This document shows positions 53,184 to 61,149 of a DNA stretch of 64,000 bases, in pieces. The DNA comes from Haloglomus halophilum. Lineage in GTDB: Archaea > Halobacteriota > Halobacteria > Halobacteriales > Haloarculaceae. Below the pieces are notes generated by a model, which was not told the DNA's origin, did no database searches, and saw only the letters and a list, made by a program, of their open reading frames with translations. The DNA is taken from NCBI RefSeq assembly GCF_024298885.1, contig NZ_CP101166.1:3161149-3225148 (forward strand). The letters run 5' to 3'. How positions within the stretch are numbered: the first letter of the stretch is position 1; each line of letters starts with the position of its first letter. A program made the position numbers and the translations under genes.

Positions 53184-53585
53184 ACGGACGGTGAGGCGTC
53201 TCCCTCGGTCGGTAGGCTTAAGTAGAAACGGCGACTCGTATCGGGTGACGCTTCGCTTGGAGGGCCGAAGCGTCAGCGGGGACCAATTCAGGGCGGCAAC
53301 GGCCGACCGGCCTTTTCATCCGGTCGGCCCTTGCTTTCCTTTCCGAGAACCACTCGACGAGCGACAGTACCGCCGCTCTCTGGTATCCACGACAGGTCAA
53401 ACTTCGGAGGCGTACCGCTACCTTCTGGTGGAATCGGGGTTCGTGGCGATCGGAGATGTCACCGTACGCCCTGTACGACGCCTACGTCGGCGCGGGTACC
53501 CCGTCCGCACAGATTGGGGGAGTGACATGATGAAAGCGATATACTTATTCGATACCGACAGTAAGTCCCCAGCAGGTATCTGTCC
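53184..53585. other. Structured intergenic region before the PadR gene
   Basis: About 400 bp without a credible gene. A TATA-like CTTAAGTA lies near 53217. Two perfect hairpins follow: GACGCTTCG (53247-53255)/CGAAGCGTC (53266-53274) and GGCCGACCGG (53301-53310)/CCGGTCGGCC (53320-53329). This could be an unannotated small RNA. The PadR promoter (GATATACTTA, 53538-53547) is at the right end. Confidence 0.55.
53538..53547 (+). promoter_or_regulatory. TATA box of the PadR gene
   Basis: GATATACTTA places transcription start near 53570, about 15 bp before ATG 53586. Confidence 0.5.
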
Positions 53586-53858
53586 ATGTACGACCTGACC
53601 GGCTTCCAGCGGGACCTGTTGTACGTCATCGCGGGGCGCGACGAACCACACGGCCTCGCCATCAAGGAGGAGCTGGAGGACTACTACGAGAAGGAGATCC
53701 ACCACGGCCGGCTGTATCCGAACCTCGACACGCTGGTCGAGAAGGGCCTCGTCGAGAAGGGCCAGCACGACCGGCGAACGAACTACTACACGCTGACACG
53801 TCGCGGTCGCAGGGAGATCGACGCCCGGCGTGACTGGGAAGAGCAGTATCTCGATTGA
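53586..53858 (+). CDS. PadR family transcriptional regulator
   Basis: 90-residue winged-helix regulator. The PadR pattern FQRDLLYVIAGRDEPHGLAIKEELEDYY (7-34) and GRLYPNLDTLVEKGLVEKG (41-59), with the wing DRRTNYYTLTRRGR, is clear. The short form lacks the C-terminal dimer helix extension of larger PadR proteins, as usual for haloarchaea. It may autoregulate or control the divergent or convergent neighbours; no operator is obvious. Confidence 0.9.
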   Translation: MYDLTGFQRDLLYVIAGRDEPHGLAIKEELEDYYEKEIHHGRLYPNLDTLVEKGLVEKGQHDRRTNYYTLTRRGRREIDARRDWEEQYLD

Positions 53859-53876
53859 GCGAACGTCCCGGTCGGG

Positions 53877-54602
53877 CTACATGTACGCGGCGTCCCAGCG
53901 CGTGGGCTTGCGCTGGTTCCCGCACTCGTCGCACTCCATCCGGCCCATCGTGTCCATCGACGTGATGAACGTCTCGCAGTTCCCGCAGTAGTAGCCCCAC
54001 TTGTTCTCGCGGTCCTCGTCCGTGTAGACGGTGTGGAACGCGCCCTTCGAGCCCCGGTCCGTGTCGAGGTGGTCGATGTAGACCTCGTCACCGGTGGAGG
54101 CCGTCGTGGCCTCGAGGTCCTCGGTTTCGGCGTCCGTGTAGACGTTCTCGACGAACGTGGGGCCGTCGAGTTCGACCCGGCCCTCGCCGCTCTTGACCAG
54201 GCCCTGGCGCTCGTAGAACTTGTTGCCCTCCGTGTTGTCCGAGAGGACCCGTCCGCGGATGGTCTCCGCGCCACGCTCGCGGAGCGCGCGCCGCGTCTCG
54301 CGGAACAGCTCCCCGCCGATGCTCTCGCCGCGGTGCATCGGGTCGACGTGGAGCCAGTTGATGTCCCCGTGTTCGTCGACCAGCTCGCTCTCGGAGAACG
54401 CGACCAGCTCGACGCCGTCGTCGACCACGAGGAACAGCACGTCGTCGTCCTGGAGTTTCTCGGTGAACGTCTCGCTGGAGTACCAGCGTTCGATGGCCTC
54501 CTCGATCGCTCCGGGGGAGAGGGAGTAGGACGCCTCCATCGACCGCTTCGCGATAGAGCGAATCGCCGACTCGTCCGCCGGTGTCGCTTCTCGAACCTGC
54601 AT
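53877..54602 (-). CDS. GNAT acetyltransferase with C-terminal zinc ribbon
   Basis: 241-residue protein. The GNAT domain (1-150) shows motif A as INWLHVDPMHRGESIGGELFRETRRAL and motif B as LSDNTEGNKFYERQGLV. A linker of about 45 residues leads to a zinc ribbon, CGNC...CDEC (about 210-232). GNAT fused to a zinc ribbon suggests protein or nucleic acid targeting. The ATG at 54602 gives MQVREATPAD, the standard GNAT start. Confidence 0.85.
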   Translation of the reverse strand: MQVREATPADESAIRSIAKRSMEASYSLSPGAIEEAIERWYSSETFTEKLQDDDVLFLVVDDGVELVAFSESELVDEHGDINWLHVDPMHRGESIGGELFRETRRALRERGAETIRGRVLSDNTEGNKFYERQGLVKSGEGRVELDGPTFVENVYTDAETEDLEATTASTGDEVYIDHLDTDRGSKGAFHTVYTDEDRENKWGYYCGNCETFITSMDTMGRMECDECGNQRKPTRWDAAYM

Positions 54603-55053
54603 ACGTGGCGATGACGGTGGGCCCCGGCATAAAACCACCTCGCTGGCGCGGTGAACTCGAAGTTCGTCCACCTGGCGCCCGCCGCCCGCCACCCCGGGCC
54701 AGGACCTTGTCGCTCCTGCCCTGTCGCCACCGTGCCGCCATCGCGCCACCGCACGGCCACCGTACCACGGAACTGTCCCCGCGTTACCGTACCGCCACCG
54801 CACGACAGAACCCTCACCGTACCGCCGCCCCGTCGCCGGTGTCGCCCCGCTGGATGGTGTCAACCGCCAGTAAAAGCCGACCGGTGGCTACCGACCTTCC
54901 GTGAGCGCCGAACCGGCTGATATCGGGCTGTAGATGCAGCCAGTGGTTGATTTCCTGCTGCGGTCGGTACCATAATCCCTAAGACTGGAAACCACCTTTA
55001 GTTACGTAACATGACTGACGTTCGTGCGGCAACGCCGTCCCGGAGGTGGGTCG
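54603..55053. other. Intergenic region with degenerate repeats
   Basis: About 450 bp. Four degenerate ACCGTACCGCC units start at 54729, 54759, 54786 and 54816, spaced 30, 27 and 30 bp. Further right lie a TATA-like CCATAATCCC (about 54970-54979), the palindrome GTTACGTAAC (55001-55010) and a 17-codon open frame (55011-55064) overlapping the HD gene start. Confidence 0.6.
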
Positions 55054-55749
55054 ATGGGCGTTGAGATAAAGGAGTCGCCCGTCACCGACGCGGAGTTCGA
55101 GGCGATGAAGGGGTTCGTCCACGACTACCTCGCGGCCTCGGTCGAGAACGAGGAGGAGGGCGGGCGGATGCGCTGGTACCCGTGGCACAGCGCGGAGTAC
55201 CGGTTCAACCACATCCTCAACGTGACCGAGCTGGCGGCCGACATCGCCCGGGAGGAGGGTGCCAACGTTGACGTGACGCGGGTGGCCGCCCTGTTCCACG
55301 ACATCTCGAAGCTGGAGGCCGACCAGGACGTCCACGCCGAGGAGGGCGCCCGCGTCGCCCGGGAGTACCTCGATACGCACGGCGACTACCCGGAGTCGTT
55401 CGTCGATGCGGTCTGCCGCGCGGTGCGCGAGCACTCCTACCAGGGCGACCTCGACGACGTGACCCTGGAGTCACGCTGCCTGATGGAGGCCGACCTGCTC
55501 GACAAGGTGGGCGCGAACGGTACCGCCCTGATGCTGCTCCGGATGGGCTACGAGTCTCGCACCCACATGGACGCCAACGAGATGGTGGGTCGGGTGCTGG
55601 AGCGCGGCGAGGACGCCGCCCAGCGCGTCCGCTCGGACACCGCCGAGAGCATCGCCCACCAGCGGCTCAAACGCGTCCGCTGGTTCAAGGAGTGGCTGGA
55701 GGGCGAGATCGCCGACATGGACTCGCCCACCACGGACGAGTCTGGATAA
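55054..55749 (+). CDS. HD domain hydrolase
   Basis: 231-residue metal-dependent phosphohydrolase. The H...HD...D signature is read as the His in YRFNHILNV (about 53), HD in ALFHDISKLE (about 83) and the Asp in EADLLDKVG. HD proteins cleave phosphomonoesters of nucleotides or signalling molecules. Start at ATG 55054, which has a strong Shine-Dalgarno GGAGGT at 55042-55047 (6 bp spacing), unusual in this window, so this mRNA is leadered and starts after a short upstream open frame. Confidence 0.85.
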   Translation: MGVEIKESPVTDAEFEAMKGFVHDYLAASVENEEEGGRMRWYPWHSAEYRFNHILNVTELAADIAREEGANVDVTRVAALFHDISKLEADQDVHAEEGARVAREYLDTHGDYPESFVDAVCRAVREHSYQGDLDDVTLESRCLMEADLLDKVGANGTALMLLRMGYESRTHMDANEMVGRVLERGEDAAQRVRSDTAESIAHQRLKRVRWFKEWLEGEIADMDSPTTDESG

Positions 55750-55775
55750 CCGGAATCGATTCCGCGGCGCGGGAC

Positions 55776-56453
55776 TCAGACCGCAGACAGCGTCTCGACC
55801 GCCCGGACGAGATAGAAGACGCCGAAGCCGGTCAGCACCAGCGCACTCAGTCCAGCCACGGCCGGGGCGAGTCGGTCGACCCGGCGCTGGGCGCCCACGA
55901 GCGCGGCCGGGAAGCCCGTTACCCAGACCCCGATACCGACGAACAGGCCGACGAGCAGCGCGGGCGACCCCGTCTCGACGACCAGGAGCCCGGACAGGGC
56001 CTCCGAGAGCGGCGCGAGTGCGTCCAGGGTGCCGGGTTCGAGAAGCCCGACGCCGACCGTGAGCCAGAAGACGATCTGGTAGGGGTTGGTGAGCGCCAGC
56101 ACGAACGCCTTCCGGAACCCCCGACTCGACTCGTCGAGCGCGGCGTCGGCGTCGGTGAACGTCTCGCGGACATCCGCGACGGCCCCGTAGGCGAAGTAGA
56201 GCATCAGGATACCGCCGAGACCGACCATCACCCCCGTCACGAGCGCGGACTGGCGCACGAAGGTCACGACGCCGGCGACCGCGAGCAGGAAGAAGATGAA
56301 GTCGGCCGTGGCGGCCCCGAGCCCGGCCAGGAATCCGGAGAGCCAGCCCCGGAGAACGGACTCCTCGGCGATGACGGCGTTCATCGGTCCCGGTGGGGCC
56401 GCCAGCGCCAGCCCGAAGGCGACACCGGCGACGAGCGAGACGAGTGTCGACAT
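55776..56453 (-). CDS. LysE/RhtB family exporter
   Basis: 225-residue membrane protein with six hydrophobic segments. The family signature GLALAAPPGPMNAVIAEESVLRGW (about 14-37) and LALTNPYQIVFWL (about 116-128) identify the LysE/ArgO/RhtB amino-acid exporters. The exported metabolite is not predictable. Start ATG 56453; it converges on the HD gene with 26 bp between stops. Confidence 0.85.
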   Translation of the reverse strand: MSTLVSLVAGVAFGLALAAPPGPMNAVIAEESVLRGWLSGFLAGLGAATADFIFFLLAVAGVVTFVRQSALVTGVMVGLGGILMLYFAYGAVADVRETFTDADAALDESSRGFRKAFVLALTNPYQIVFWLTVGVGLLEPGTLDALAPLSEALSGLLVVETGSPALLVGLFVGIGVWVTGFPAALVGAQRRVDRLAPAVAGLSALVLTGFGVFYLVRAVETLSAV

Positions 56454-56594
56454 CGACCGGTGCTACCGGAGGCGGCTGTATAATCGTTGTGTGGTGGGAA
56501 ATCGTGACATGGTGGGTGTCTCGGATCCGTTTCTCAATTGTGGTTCGATTTCACTATCGGAGAGGGGTATTGGGCGATAATCGCTGTGTTCCGA

Positions 56595-57392
56595 TCACGC
56601 AGGCGTCGCTTCGGCCCCGTCCCAGCAGACCTGTCCCTCGACGGCGAGTTTCTCCAGGTGGGCGATGACGGTCGCCTCGGCCATGTCGCGCACCCCGGAG
56701 AGGTCCTTCTCGTAGGCGGCGTCCGTGATGTCGCCGACGGTCCGGGCGCCGCCGTGGACGGCGTCGCGGACGCGGTCCTCGCGGTCGCGCCGATGGGCGA
56801 TGAGGCGGGCACAGGTCTCGCGGGGGTCCGCGATGACCGGACCGTGAGCCGGATAGAGCGTCTCCGGGTTCCGGGCCCAGAGCCGGCGGAGTGAGGCCAC
56901 GTAGGCACGCATATCCCCCTGTGGTGCCCCGACGACGACACTCCCCGCGGCGACCGCGAGGTCACCGACGAGATACGCGGGGGTGCCACCGGCGTCGTCG
57001 TCCGTGAACCGGAAGCCGACGTGCTCGGGCGCGTGGCCCGGCGTGTCGACGACGGTCACGTCGCCGTCGGCGGTGGGGATGGTCGTCCCGTCGACGAACG
57101 TCCGGTCCGGTTCCACGCCGGTCGCGGTCTCGAAGTCGGCCGCGCGGCCGTACCGGCACCAGACCGTCGCGTCGTGGGCGGCCGCGTACCGCTCGACCGC
57201 GCCCACGTGGTCCGGGTGGTGGTGTGTCACGGCGATGTGGTCGACGGTCCGCTCGGCGAGGGTCTCGTCCAGTGTGTCGGTCACGGCGGCCGGGTCGACC
57301 AGGAGGGCGCCGTCGCTCCCGAGGACGTAGGCGGCGGTCTGCCCCGTGGGCGCGCGGGTGGCGACCGAGAGGGAGACGCGGGTACAGTCCAT
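56595..57392 (-). CDS. Metallo-beta-lactamase-fold hydrolase
   Basis: 265-residue hydrolase with the metal motif THHHPDHVG (about 69-77), plus further ligand His and Asp residues in DTPGHAPEHVG and LVGDLAV and a YPAHGPV block, as in the LACTB2/glyoxalase II-like group. A C-terminal winged-helix-like extension (about 205-262) follows, as in LACTB2. The substrate may be an RNA, thioester or other ester and is not determined. Start ATG 57392, since the upstream frame is low-complexity. Confidence 0.85.
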   Translation of the reverse strand: MDCTRVSLSVATRAPTGQTAAYVLGSDGALLVDPAAVTDTLDETLAERTVDHIAVTHHHPDHVGAVERYAAAHDATVWCRYGRAADFETATGVEPDRTFVDGTTIPTADGDVTVVDTPGHAPEHVGFRFTDDDAGGTPAYLVGDLAVAAGSVVVGAPQGDMRAYVASLRRLWARNPETLYPAHGPVIADPRETCARLIAHRRDREDRVRDAVHGGARTVGDITDAAYEKDLSGVRDMAEATVIAHLEKLAVEGQVCWDGAEATPA

Positions 57393-57442
57393 ACCCACAG
57401 GTCGGGTGCGGGGCGGAAAAGCGTGGGCGGTGGACGCCGGCG

Positions 57443-57715
57443 TTACTCGGTGAGGAAGTAGACCTGCTTGCGGGCGTCGTGGAAGGAGTAGCGCGACCCG
57501 ACGAGGTCCTCCTCCTCCAGCCGGTTCAGCGCGTAGCGCACGGTGCGGTCGGGGAGGAGCGACTCCTCGGCGAGCTGCCCCTGCGAGAGCGGCGAGGCAT
57601 CCTCCAGCACCTTCGCGACCAGTTTGGCGCTCGGCGGGAGTTCGCGCAGCCGCTCGCGGAACTCGGGGTCTGTCAGCGGCGACTCGGCTGTCTGCTCCTC
57701 CGGCGTCGTGCTCAT
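57443..57715 (-). CDS. Winged-helix (MarR-like) transcriptional regulator
   Basis: 90-residue regulator. The winged helix (about 24-88) contains PLSQGQLAEESLLPDRTVRYALNRLEEEDLVGSRYSFHDARKQVYFL. Tail residues before it are acidic. Its promoter region holds palindromes that are candidate operators (57791-57803 and 57817-57878). Start ATG 57715. Confidence 0.85.
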   Translation of the reverse strand: MSTTPEEQTAESPLTDPEFRERLRELPPSAKLVAKVLEDASPLSQGQLAEESLLPDRTVRYALNRLEEEDLVGSRYSFHDARKQVYFLTE

Positions 57716-58096
57716 ACCTGTACTGGCCCGTACCTTTCCGTAAAGCCTCGCTATATGTGTGACAAAACAATACGTACACTGCTATGTGACTAAGGGCCCC
57801 TTATACAAACTCGGGTGACATAAGTTGCCGGAACCGATAACCGACGTATCCCCCCGTGATTGGAGGGCCACTTATGTCTCTGGCCGGCGCGGGCCGGGTC
57901 GGTTCCAGTCTAGTGTATTCGATATGGCAGGTCTGCGATCGGATCACCGGGTTTCTCCCATCACGACCGCCGTCCGCCCGCCGGCCGCGTACCGGTGTCG
58001 GCGCCGAACCGGCGCGCGGGCGGTCCGGACGCGGGCACGACTGTCGCGGACCGATGTCGGGGGAACGGTTTTGCGGGCCCGTTCCGACCTACCGGT
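57716..58096. other. Regulatory intergenic region
   Basis: About 380 bp between divergent genes. It contains the palindrome TAAGGG-C-CCCTTA (57791-57803), the inverted repeat GACATAAGT (57817-57825)/ACTTATGTC (57870-57878), and direct-repeat-like TATGTGTGAC and CTATGTGAC. No convincing gene. Confidence 0.6.
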
Positions 58097-58888
58097 ATGC
58101 TCGAACTGGAGCACGGGTTCAGGGTCGTCGACGTCGGGGCGACGCTGCCCGGCGAGCGGGGCGGGTCCCGGGGGCGTGCGGTCGTCCCCGACCGGCTGGA
58201 GCGCGAACTCCGGCAGGCGGGCGTGGTGCGGGCCGTCGTCACGCCCCCCGCCCGGCCGAGCGAGGGTGGCTACCTCGCGGCCAACAATGCCGTCGCCCGC
58301 CGCTCGGTCGACCGCCCGTTCGTCCCCTTCGCCCGACTCTCCGGCCCGCGCGTGCCGGGCGCCCCGGCCGGCGAGCGCTCCCACCCCGGCGATCATCCGG
58401 ATGCCGAATCCGTCGCCCAGTACGGGTACGACGACCGGTTCCACGGCTTCGCTCTGGACCCGGCCCTGGACGGCCTGCCGACCCGCGAGACGCTCGACGC
58501 GCTCGGTGACGTGGGTCTCCCCGTGCTGGTGACGGCGGGGCACGGGTTCCCGCCCTCGCGGGTGGCTGACCTCTGTGGCCGCGGGTTCCCCGTCGTTCTC
58601 GGCGGGGTCGGTGGCGACCCGGGGACCCACGAACTGTTCGCGACCGCCGTCGACCTGCTGGACCGTCACGACGACCTCCACCTCGATACGGGAACCGTCC
58701 GGACACGGGCGCTGCTCGAGCGTGCCCTCCGCGAGCATCCCGACCGCGTGCTGTTCGCCAGCCGCGCCGGCGAGGCACACCCCAACGTGGCTGTGATGAC
58801 ACTCCTGACCTGTTCGGTTCCCGAGGATACGATGCGCCGGGCGTTCGACGCCAACCCCTCGCGGGTGGTGCCGTCGCTGGCGCCCTGA
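58097..58888 (+). CDS. Amidohydrolase-like protein, lacking obvious metal ligands
   Basis: 263-residue protein whose overall pattern (VVDVGATLPG at the N-terminus, FHGFALDPALDG, VLVTAGHGFPPSRVADL and a C-terminal TCSVPEDTMRRAFDANPSRVVPSL) resembles TatD/amidohydrolase-2 TIM-barrel proteins. The N-terminal HxH metal pair is absent, so catalysis is doubtful or different. The start codon ATG 58097 follows a GGT. Possible alternative: a structural paralogue. Confidence 0.6.
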   Translation: MLELEHGFRVVDVGATLPGERGGSRGRAVVPDRLERELRQAGVVRAVVTPPARPSEGGYLAANNAVARRSVDRPFVPFARLSGPRVPGAPAGERSHPGDHPDAESVAQYGYDDRFHGFALDPALDGLPTRETLDALGDVGLPVLVTAGHGFPPSRVADLCGRGFPVVLGGVGGDPGTHELFATAVDLLDRHDDLHLDTGTVRTRALLERALREHPDRVLFASRAGEAHPNVAVMTLLTCSVPEDTMRRAFDANPSRVVPSLAP

Positions 58889-58899
58889 CACCCTGGCGT

Positions 58900-59943
58900 C
58901 TACCCGCGCCGGTCGAAGACGGTGACCGCCCGGTTGGTCCGCGAGGAGAGCCCGTTGGGGTTCCGCCGGGGGTCGCGGTCGCGGTAGCGCGCCCGGATGC
59001 CGTCGGCCAGCCCGCGCCCCGTGCCCAGGGCGACATCACGGCCGTTCCCGAGCCAGACGGAGGGGCGTCCCTCGCCGCGGCCGACCTCGCGGAGCCCGGT
59101 CCACGCGTCGCCGAGCGCGTGCCGGCAGACCCGGTACGCGACGGTCGGTCGCGGGCCGTAGTTCTTCGCGAGCCGGTAGGCCAGCGACCGGTAGCGCCAG
59201 CGCCACTCGGCCTCCTCGCCGCCGTCGGCCCGGGTCGACGGGCCGTGCTCGGGGTCGAACCGGACCGCCATCTCCGACCGCCAGTCGACCTCGTACCCCG
59301 TCGCGGCCAGCCGATGGGCCGCGTCCCGTGCGCCCCCGACCTCGAGGTACTCGTCGAACCCGTCGATCTCGTTCAGCGCCGCCTGGGTGAACGCGACGTT
59401 GCGCGGGTTGACGTAGGTGACCGACCGACCCTTTATGCGGCGTGTCTCGACCTCCTCCGTGGCGAGTCCCGCCCGGAGCTGCCGGTTCGTCGGGCCGGAG
59501 AAGGCCCCGACCGGGCGTTCGTCCGCTCCGGCCTCGCTCTTCTCGTCACCGTCGCTTTCGCTGTGCTCGTCGATCTCGGCGCCGCCGTCGGTCGCCACCT
59601 GCTTTCCCGCCCCCGTCTCGGGGTCGGCGTCGCCGCCGGGCATCCGGTCGCGGAGCGCATCCAGCCAGCCCTCCGCGACCACGAGCTCGTCGCCGAGGAA
59701 GGCGATGATGTCGCCGCTCGCACGCGCCGCGCCGGCGTTGCGCGCGACGTTCACGTTCCGCTCGTCCAGTTCGACGAGCACGTCCACGTCGTCCCGGTCG
59801 CGGACCATCCCGCTGGTCCCGTCCGCCGAAGGACCGTTGGCGACCACCGTCTCGACATCCGGCGCTCGCTCGACGAGCGAGTCGAGACAGGCCGCCAACC
59901 GCTCCCGCCCGTTCAGGGTGGGTATCACGACCGAGATATCCAT
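58900..59943 (-). CDS. Family 2 glycosyltransferase
   Basis: 347-residue GT-A fold protein. The donor-binding N-terminus DISVVIPTLNGRERLAACLDSL (2-23), NVARNAGAARASGDIIAFLGDEL (about 64-86) and the later NPRNVAFTQAALNEIDGFDEYLEVGGARDAAHRLAATGYEV match GT2 enzymes. The usual DxD is GDE here. An acidic low-complexity insert (about 105-145) may be a haloarchaeal expansion. It may add sugars to lipid-linked glycans; no partners are adjacent, although aglB is in the window 57 kb away. Start ATG 59943. Confidence 0.87.
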   Translation of the reverse strand: MDISVVIPTLNGRERLAACLDSLVERAPDVETVVANGPSADGTSGMVRDRDDVDVLVELDERNVNVARNAGAARASGDIIAFLGDELVVAEGWLDALRDRMPGGDADPETGAGKQVATDGGAEIDEHSESDGDEKSEAGADERPVGAFSGPTNRQLRAGLATEEVETRRIKGRSVTYVNPRNVAFTQAALNEIDGFDEYLEVGGARDAAHRLAATGYEVDWRSEMAVRFDPEHGPSTRADGGEEAEWRWRYRSLAYRLAKNYGPRPTVAYRVCRHALGDAWTGLREVGRGEGRPSVWLGNGRDVALGTGRGLADGIRARYRDRDPRRNPNGLSSRTNRAVTVFDRRG

Positions 59944-60093
59944 ACGGTTCCGTTCGGCTACCCAGGGGCAAAAAGCCCGCGGGTCGGGGAGCGTACGGCG
60001 TGGTCTGCCCTGTCACAGCGCGTGTGGCGAAGGAACAGGCCCTCACCTGATCGCCTGGGCCGGCCTCGGTACGCGGCTGACCGTCCGTGGCGC

Positions 60094-60456
60094 TCAGCGG
60101 CCGATGACGACGGCCTCCCGGATGTCGAGTGCCGCCTCGAACTCGTCGCGCCGGTCGGTGTCGGTCCCGATGCGGCGGAGCTGCGCGCCGTGGACCCGGC
60201 GGAGCGCGTCCGCCTCCTGCTCGGTGAAGCCGAGTCGCCCGCCGAGCTCGTCCCAGTGGTCGGCCTCGACGAAGAAGCCGACGCGGTCCCCCTCGTCGAA
60301 GGCCACCTCGTACGCGCGCTGGTACTCGGCGAGCCGGTCGGTGAGGTGGGCCTGCGCGAGGTCGACGAGGTCCGGGAGTCGCTGTGGGCTCACGCTCGCC
60401 TTCGCCGCCGCCAGCAGCAGGACCTGCCCGTCCATCGGGTCGCCGTCGCCGGCCAT
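60094..60456 (-). CDS. Hypothetical protein downstream of the SAMP-like gene
   Basis: 120-residue predicted alpha-helical protein. No domain is recognised with confidence; blocks include LPDLVDLAQAHLTDRLAEYQRAYEVAFDEGDRVGFFVEADHWDELG. Its start lies 2 bp after the stop of the MoaD/SAMP-like gene, so they are almost certainly co-transcribed and may act together. Confidence 0.7.
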   Translation of the reverse strand: MAGDGDPMDGQVLLLAAAKASVSPQRLPDLVDLAQAHLTDRLAEYQRAYEVAFDEGDRVGFFVEADHWDELGGRLGFTEQEADALRRVHGAQLRRIGTDTDRRDEFEAALDIREAVVIGR

Positions 60457-60458
60457 GG

Positions 60459-61025
60459 TCAGCCGCCGGCGCGCATGGCCTTCCGGCCGAACTTCTCCAT
60501 CAGCGGGTCCAGCGTCTCCGGCGGCCCCTCGAACGTGACCGTCACCTCCGTCAGCGTCATCGACCCCGCGACGTTGACCTTCTCGGCGCTGGTCTCGACC
60601 CGCCAGTCCGGTCCCGTGACGACGTGCTCGTCGACCTCCTCGCCGCCGAGGTTGACGAGATAGTGACGCACGAGCCGCTCGGAGACACCACGGAACGCCT
60701 TCTCCCGGGTGACGCGCTCGCGCTCGCCCTCGGTGGACCCCTCGGCCCCCCCGGCGACCGGCGGGAAGACCGAGACCGCGTCCCCGTCCTCGAGTGGCGT
60801 CGCCAGCCCGTCCATGTGGACGACCTCGCGGCCGTTCTTCAGGACGGAGAGCTGTGGCCGTAACTCGCCCGCGTCGTCCAGTATCTCACCCTCGAGTCCG
60901 TCGAACTCGGCCTCGAGCGCCCGGAGCACCGTCCCGACGTCGGCACCGTCGTCGAACTCGCGTTCGATGGTCTTCGACCCGACGGCCTGCCGGAACGTCG
61001 CGAAGAACCGGAGCTCGATCTCCAT
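60459..61025 (-). CDS. SAMP3/MoaD-like ubiquitin-fold protein with an extra C-terminal domain
   Basis: 188-residue protein. Residues 1-93 form a beta-grasp MoaD/SAMP domain that ends in VSVFPPVAGG at 92-93, exactly where haloarchaeal modifiers such as SAMP3 end to conjugate via a C-terminal Gly-Gly. The chain continues through EGSTEGERERVTREKAF into a second domain (about 103-188), which ends in a second Gly-Gly, KAMRAGG. The domain resembles the additional C-terminal domain of MoaD-related proteins such as one from Thermus. Start ATG 61025 (MEIELRFFATFR). Confidence 0.85.
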   Translation of the reverse strand: MEIELRFFATFRQAVGSKTIEREFDDGADVGTVLRALEAEFDGLEGEILDDAGELRPQLSVLKNGREVVHMDGLATPLEDGDAVSVFPPVAGGAEGSTEGERERVTREKAFRGVSERLVRHYLVNLGGEEVDEHVVTGPDWRVETSAEKVNVAGSMTLTEVTVTFEGPPETLDPLMEKFGRKAMRAGG

Positions 61026-61149
61026 GCCCACCGAAAGGGCCGGACGGGACATGAGTGTTGGCGTGGCGCGCGCGACCGGTGGCCGACCGTCGGAGCCCAT
61101 CGGTTCGACACGACAAGAGCGAAGCGCCCCCCGCCCGTTCGCCGACACG

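Noticed and set aside
53191-53598. 135-codon frame upstream of and overlapping the PadR start
   Set aside because: It spans two perfect hairpins and a TATA box; the product is low-complexity and ends in the PadR gene in another frame.
54729-54826. Repeat cluster as a CRISPR array
   Set aside because: Units are 11 bp, degenerate and without unique spacers of normal length; no cas genes are in the window.
54603-54863. N-terminal extension of the zinc-ribbon acetyltransferase
   Set aside because: The extra codons are low-complexity repeats; MQVREATPAD at 54602 is the standard GNAT beginning.
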